Positions 63,108-64,000 of a stretch of 64,000 bases of DNA are shown piece by piece. The DNA is from UKL13-3 sp964392775. GTDB lineage: Bacteria; Bacteroidota; Bacteroidia; UKL13-3. The notes under the pieces were generated by a model that saw only the letters and a list, made by a program, of their open reading frames with translations, did no database searches and was not told where the DNA came from. Each line of letters starts with the position of its first letter. Positions within the stretch are counted from its first letter, which is position 1. The position numbers were made by a program, and so were the translations under genes. The stretch covers positions 62,001-126,000 of the forward strand of contig CAYMRD010000003.1 in NCBI GenBank assembly GCA_964392775.1. The letters are read 5' to 3'.

Positions 63108-64000
63108 TTTACTGTTTGTTGTTTGTTGTTTGCTGTTTGCTGTTGTTGCCTCAGCTGCGCAACTAGGAGAAAAGAAAAAAGAGGAAAGAGAAAAGAGGAA
63201 AGAGGACGCTCTAATATCCAACCTCCAACCTCTAACAGCAACCTCCAAAATTCGAAATGCAAAATTCGAAATCCGAAAGGAAGACGTAAACCTTCCAACC
63301 TCCAACTTCCACCTTCCAACCTCCAACCTCCAACCTCCAACTTCCAGCCTCCAACTTCTAACATCACAAATCACAAATCCTCCCGATTCCGTTTTTACCC
63401 TCATCAAAACCATCACCATTGATGCCAAAGATTTACAGACCGACCGTTTGGGAAATATGTATGTGGTGAGCAAAACCAATCAGTTGTACAAATACAGTCA
63501 GGATGGAAAATTATTAAGCACACTCAACTATAAATACCTTGGTAATATCACGCAAGTAGATGCCACCAATCCACTTGAAATTTATGTTTTCTATAAAGAG
63601 CTGAATCTGGTGGTGTTTTTGGATAATAATCTGGCTTACCGGGGTGAAATGAGATTAGCCGATTTTGGAGTTGGGCAGGCAACGGCTGTTGCACGCTCAT
63701 TTGACAACGGCTTATGGGTATTTGATCTGGCCGATTTGCAACTCAAAAAAATGGATAAGGATGGAGGGAATCAGCAGGCCAGTGGCAATGTGCGGCAATA
63801 CATCACTCAGGAAAGTGCGGTTACCTATTTGTACGATAATGACGATCGCATTTTTGTGAATGATTCGGCCAATGGTATTTTAGTATTTGATGTGTTTGCC
63901 ACTTATGTTAAAACAATCCCCGTAAAAGGCTGTAACGAAATTAAAATTATTGATAATGAGCTGTTTTATCAGCAAAAGGGATCTCTGTATAAATACCAGT
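63097..64000 (+). CDS. Secreted protein, 3' truncated by the window; N-terminal part encoded by simple repeats
   Basis: The frame is open from ATG 63097 to the window end (301 codons so far) and overlaps the lpxH stop by 11 nt. A signal peptide (MKDSLLFVVCCLLFAVVASA) is followed by a charged stretch (GEKKKEEREKRKED) and a Leu/Pro/Thr/Ser-rich stretch up to residue about 96, all coded by 7-nt-period repeats (see separate entry). From there a normal domain follows (DSVFTLIKTITIDAKDLQTD, DRLGNMYVVS, YKYSQDGKLL, FDNGLWVFD), beta-propeller-like in its repeated strands and similar to NHL-type secreted proteins. Function unknown. The overlap with lpxH suggests coupling. Confidence 0.7.
   Translation, partial: MKDSLLFVVCCLLFAVVASAAQLGEKKKEEREKRKEDALISNLQPLTATSKIRNAKFEIRKEDVNLPTSNFHLPTSNLQPPTSSLQLLTSQITNPPDSVFTLIKTITIDAKDLQTDRLGNMYVVSKTNQLYKYSQDGKLLSTLNYKYLGNITQVDATNPLEIYVFYKELNLVVFLDNNLAYRGEMRLADFGVGQATAVARSFDNGLWVFDLADLQLKKMDKDGGNQQASGNVRQYITQESAVTYLYDNDDRIFVNDSANGILVFDVFATYVKTIPVKGCNEIKIIDNELFYQQKGSLYKYQ
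63112..63380. repeat. Patchwork of 7-nt-period simple repeats inside a coding region
   Basis: In order: TTTGTTG-type (63112-63147), AAAGAGG-type (63164-63206), CCAACCT-type (63217-63246 and 63291-63358), an AAATTCGAAATCCG-type block (63246-63279) between the two CCAACCT arrays, and CACAAAT x2 (63364-63379). All read through in the frame of the secreted protein without a stop. On the minus strand the CCAACCT arrays give WRLEVGG-type repeats. Confidence 0.8.

Noticed and set aside
63217..63380. Possible CRISPR-like or tandem array
   Set aside because: Unit length is 7 nt with no spacers of regular size and no cas genes; it is a simple repeat.
63056..63479. Minus-strand frames full of WRLEVGG-type repeats
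   Set aside because: They only read the CCAACCT array in reverse; the plus-strand frame has a signal peptide and a real domain behind it.

Overview
The window is chromosomal DNA from a member of the Bacteroidota, most likely a Chitinophagia/Sphingobacteriia/Cytophagia-type environmental lineage (not resolved further). The evidence is a type A T9SS sorting-domain tail at the left edge, a giant PKD-repeat protein ending in the type B (gliding-motility-associated, CHU_C) sorting domain, the gliding lipoprotein gene gldH, many SPII lipoproteins and outer-membrane barrels, starts without clear Shine-Dalgarno sequences, and several promoters of the Bacteroidota form TTTG-N18..20-TAnnTTTG. No phage, insertion sequence, CRISPR array, rRNA or tRNA was seen.

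Layout. 1-6122: end of a secreted T9SS protein, then on the minus strand a CDP-sugar operon (rfbF-rfbG-rfbH-SDR) and a Wzx-like flippase, i.e. surface polysaccharide synthesis. 6410-9174: pnp and rpsO, each with its own terminator. 9311-16048: TonB-receptor-like barrel, porin, and a very large GT-C membrane glycosyltransferase with a degenerate GT2-like N-terminus and a TPR C-terminus. 16233-22771: FAD oxidoreductase, holB, RicT/PSP1 protein, gldH, CLC channel/antiporter. 22768-31512: a 2914-residue PKD adhesin-like protein with a recent exact internal duplication. 31659-38882: O-methyltransferase and a dense run of envelope genes (two Omp85-like paralogues, two Tyr/Gly-rich lipoproteins, three other barrels). 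39010-42590: asparaginase, Dcu carrier and porin, an apparent asparagine/aspartate uptake operon. 42822-48491: complete RND efflux operon. 48737-51111: feoAB. 51266-58036: two glycosyltransferases, an MsbA-like ABC exporter, rbfA, a DedA protein, a LolC/E-like permease and a methyltransferase. 58170-64000: gltX, a lipoprotein, a stand-alone B12-binding mutase subunit, a crotonase, a LUD protein, lpxH and an unfinished secreted protein.

The coding content is mostly housekeeping plus cell-envelope construction. The less ordinary signal lies between and at the edges of genes: several classes of short repeat-rich intergenic DNA (7-nt-period arrays, a 27-nt near-identical dispersed element, a 16-bp perfect palindrome, a degenerate ACGCAGAG-type array). 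In the last gene a patchwork of the same kinds of repeats lies in frame inside the N-terminal coding region of a secreted protein. Several gene starts were shortened from the longest open frame because a promoter, terminator or signal peptide decides the start.
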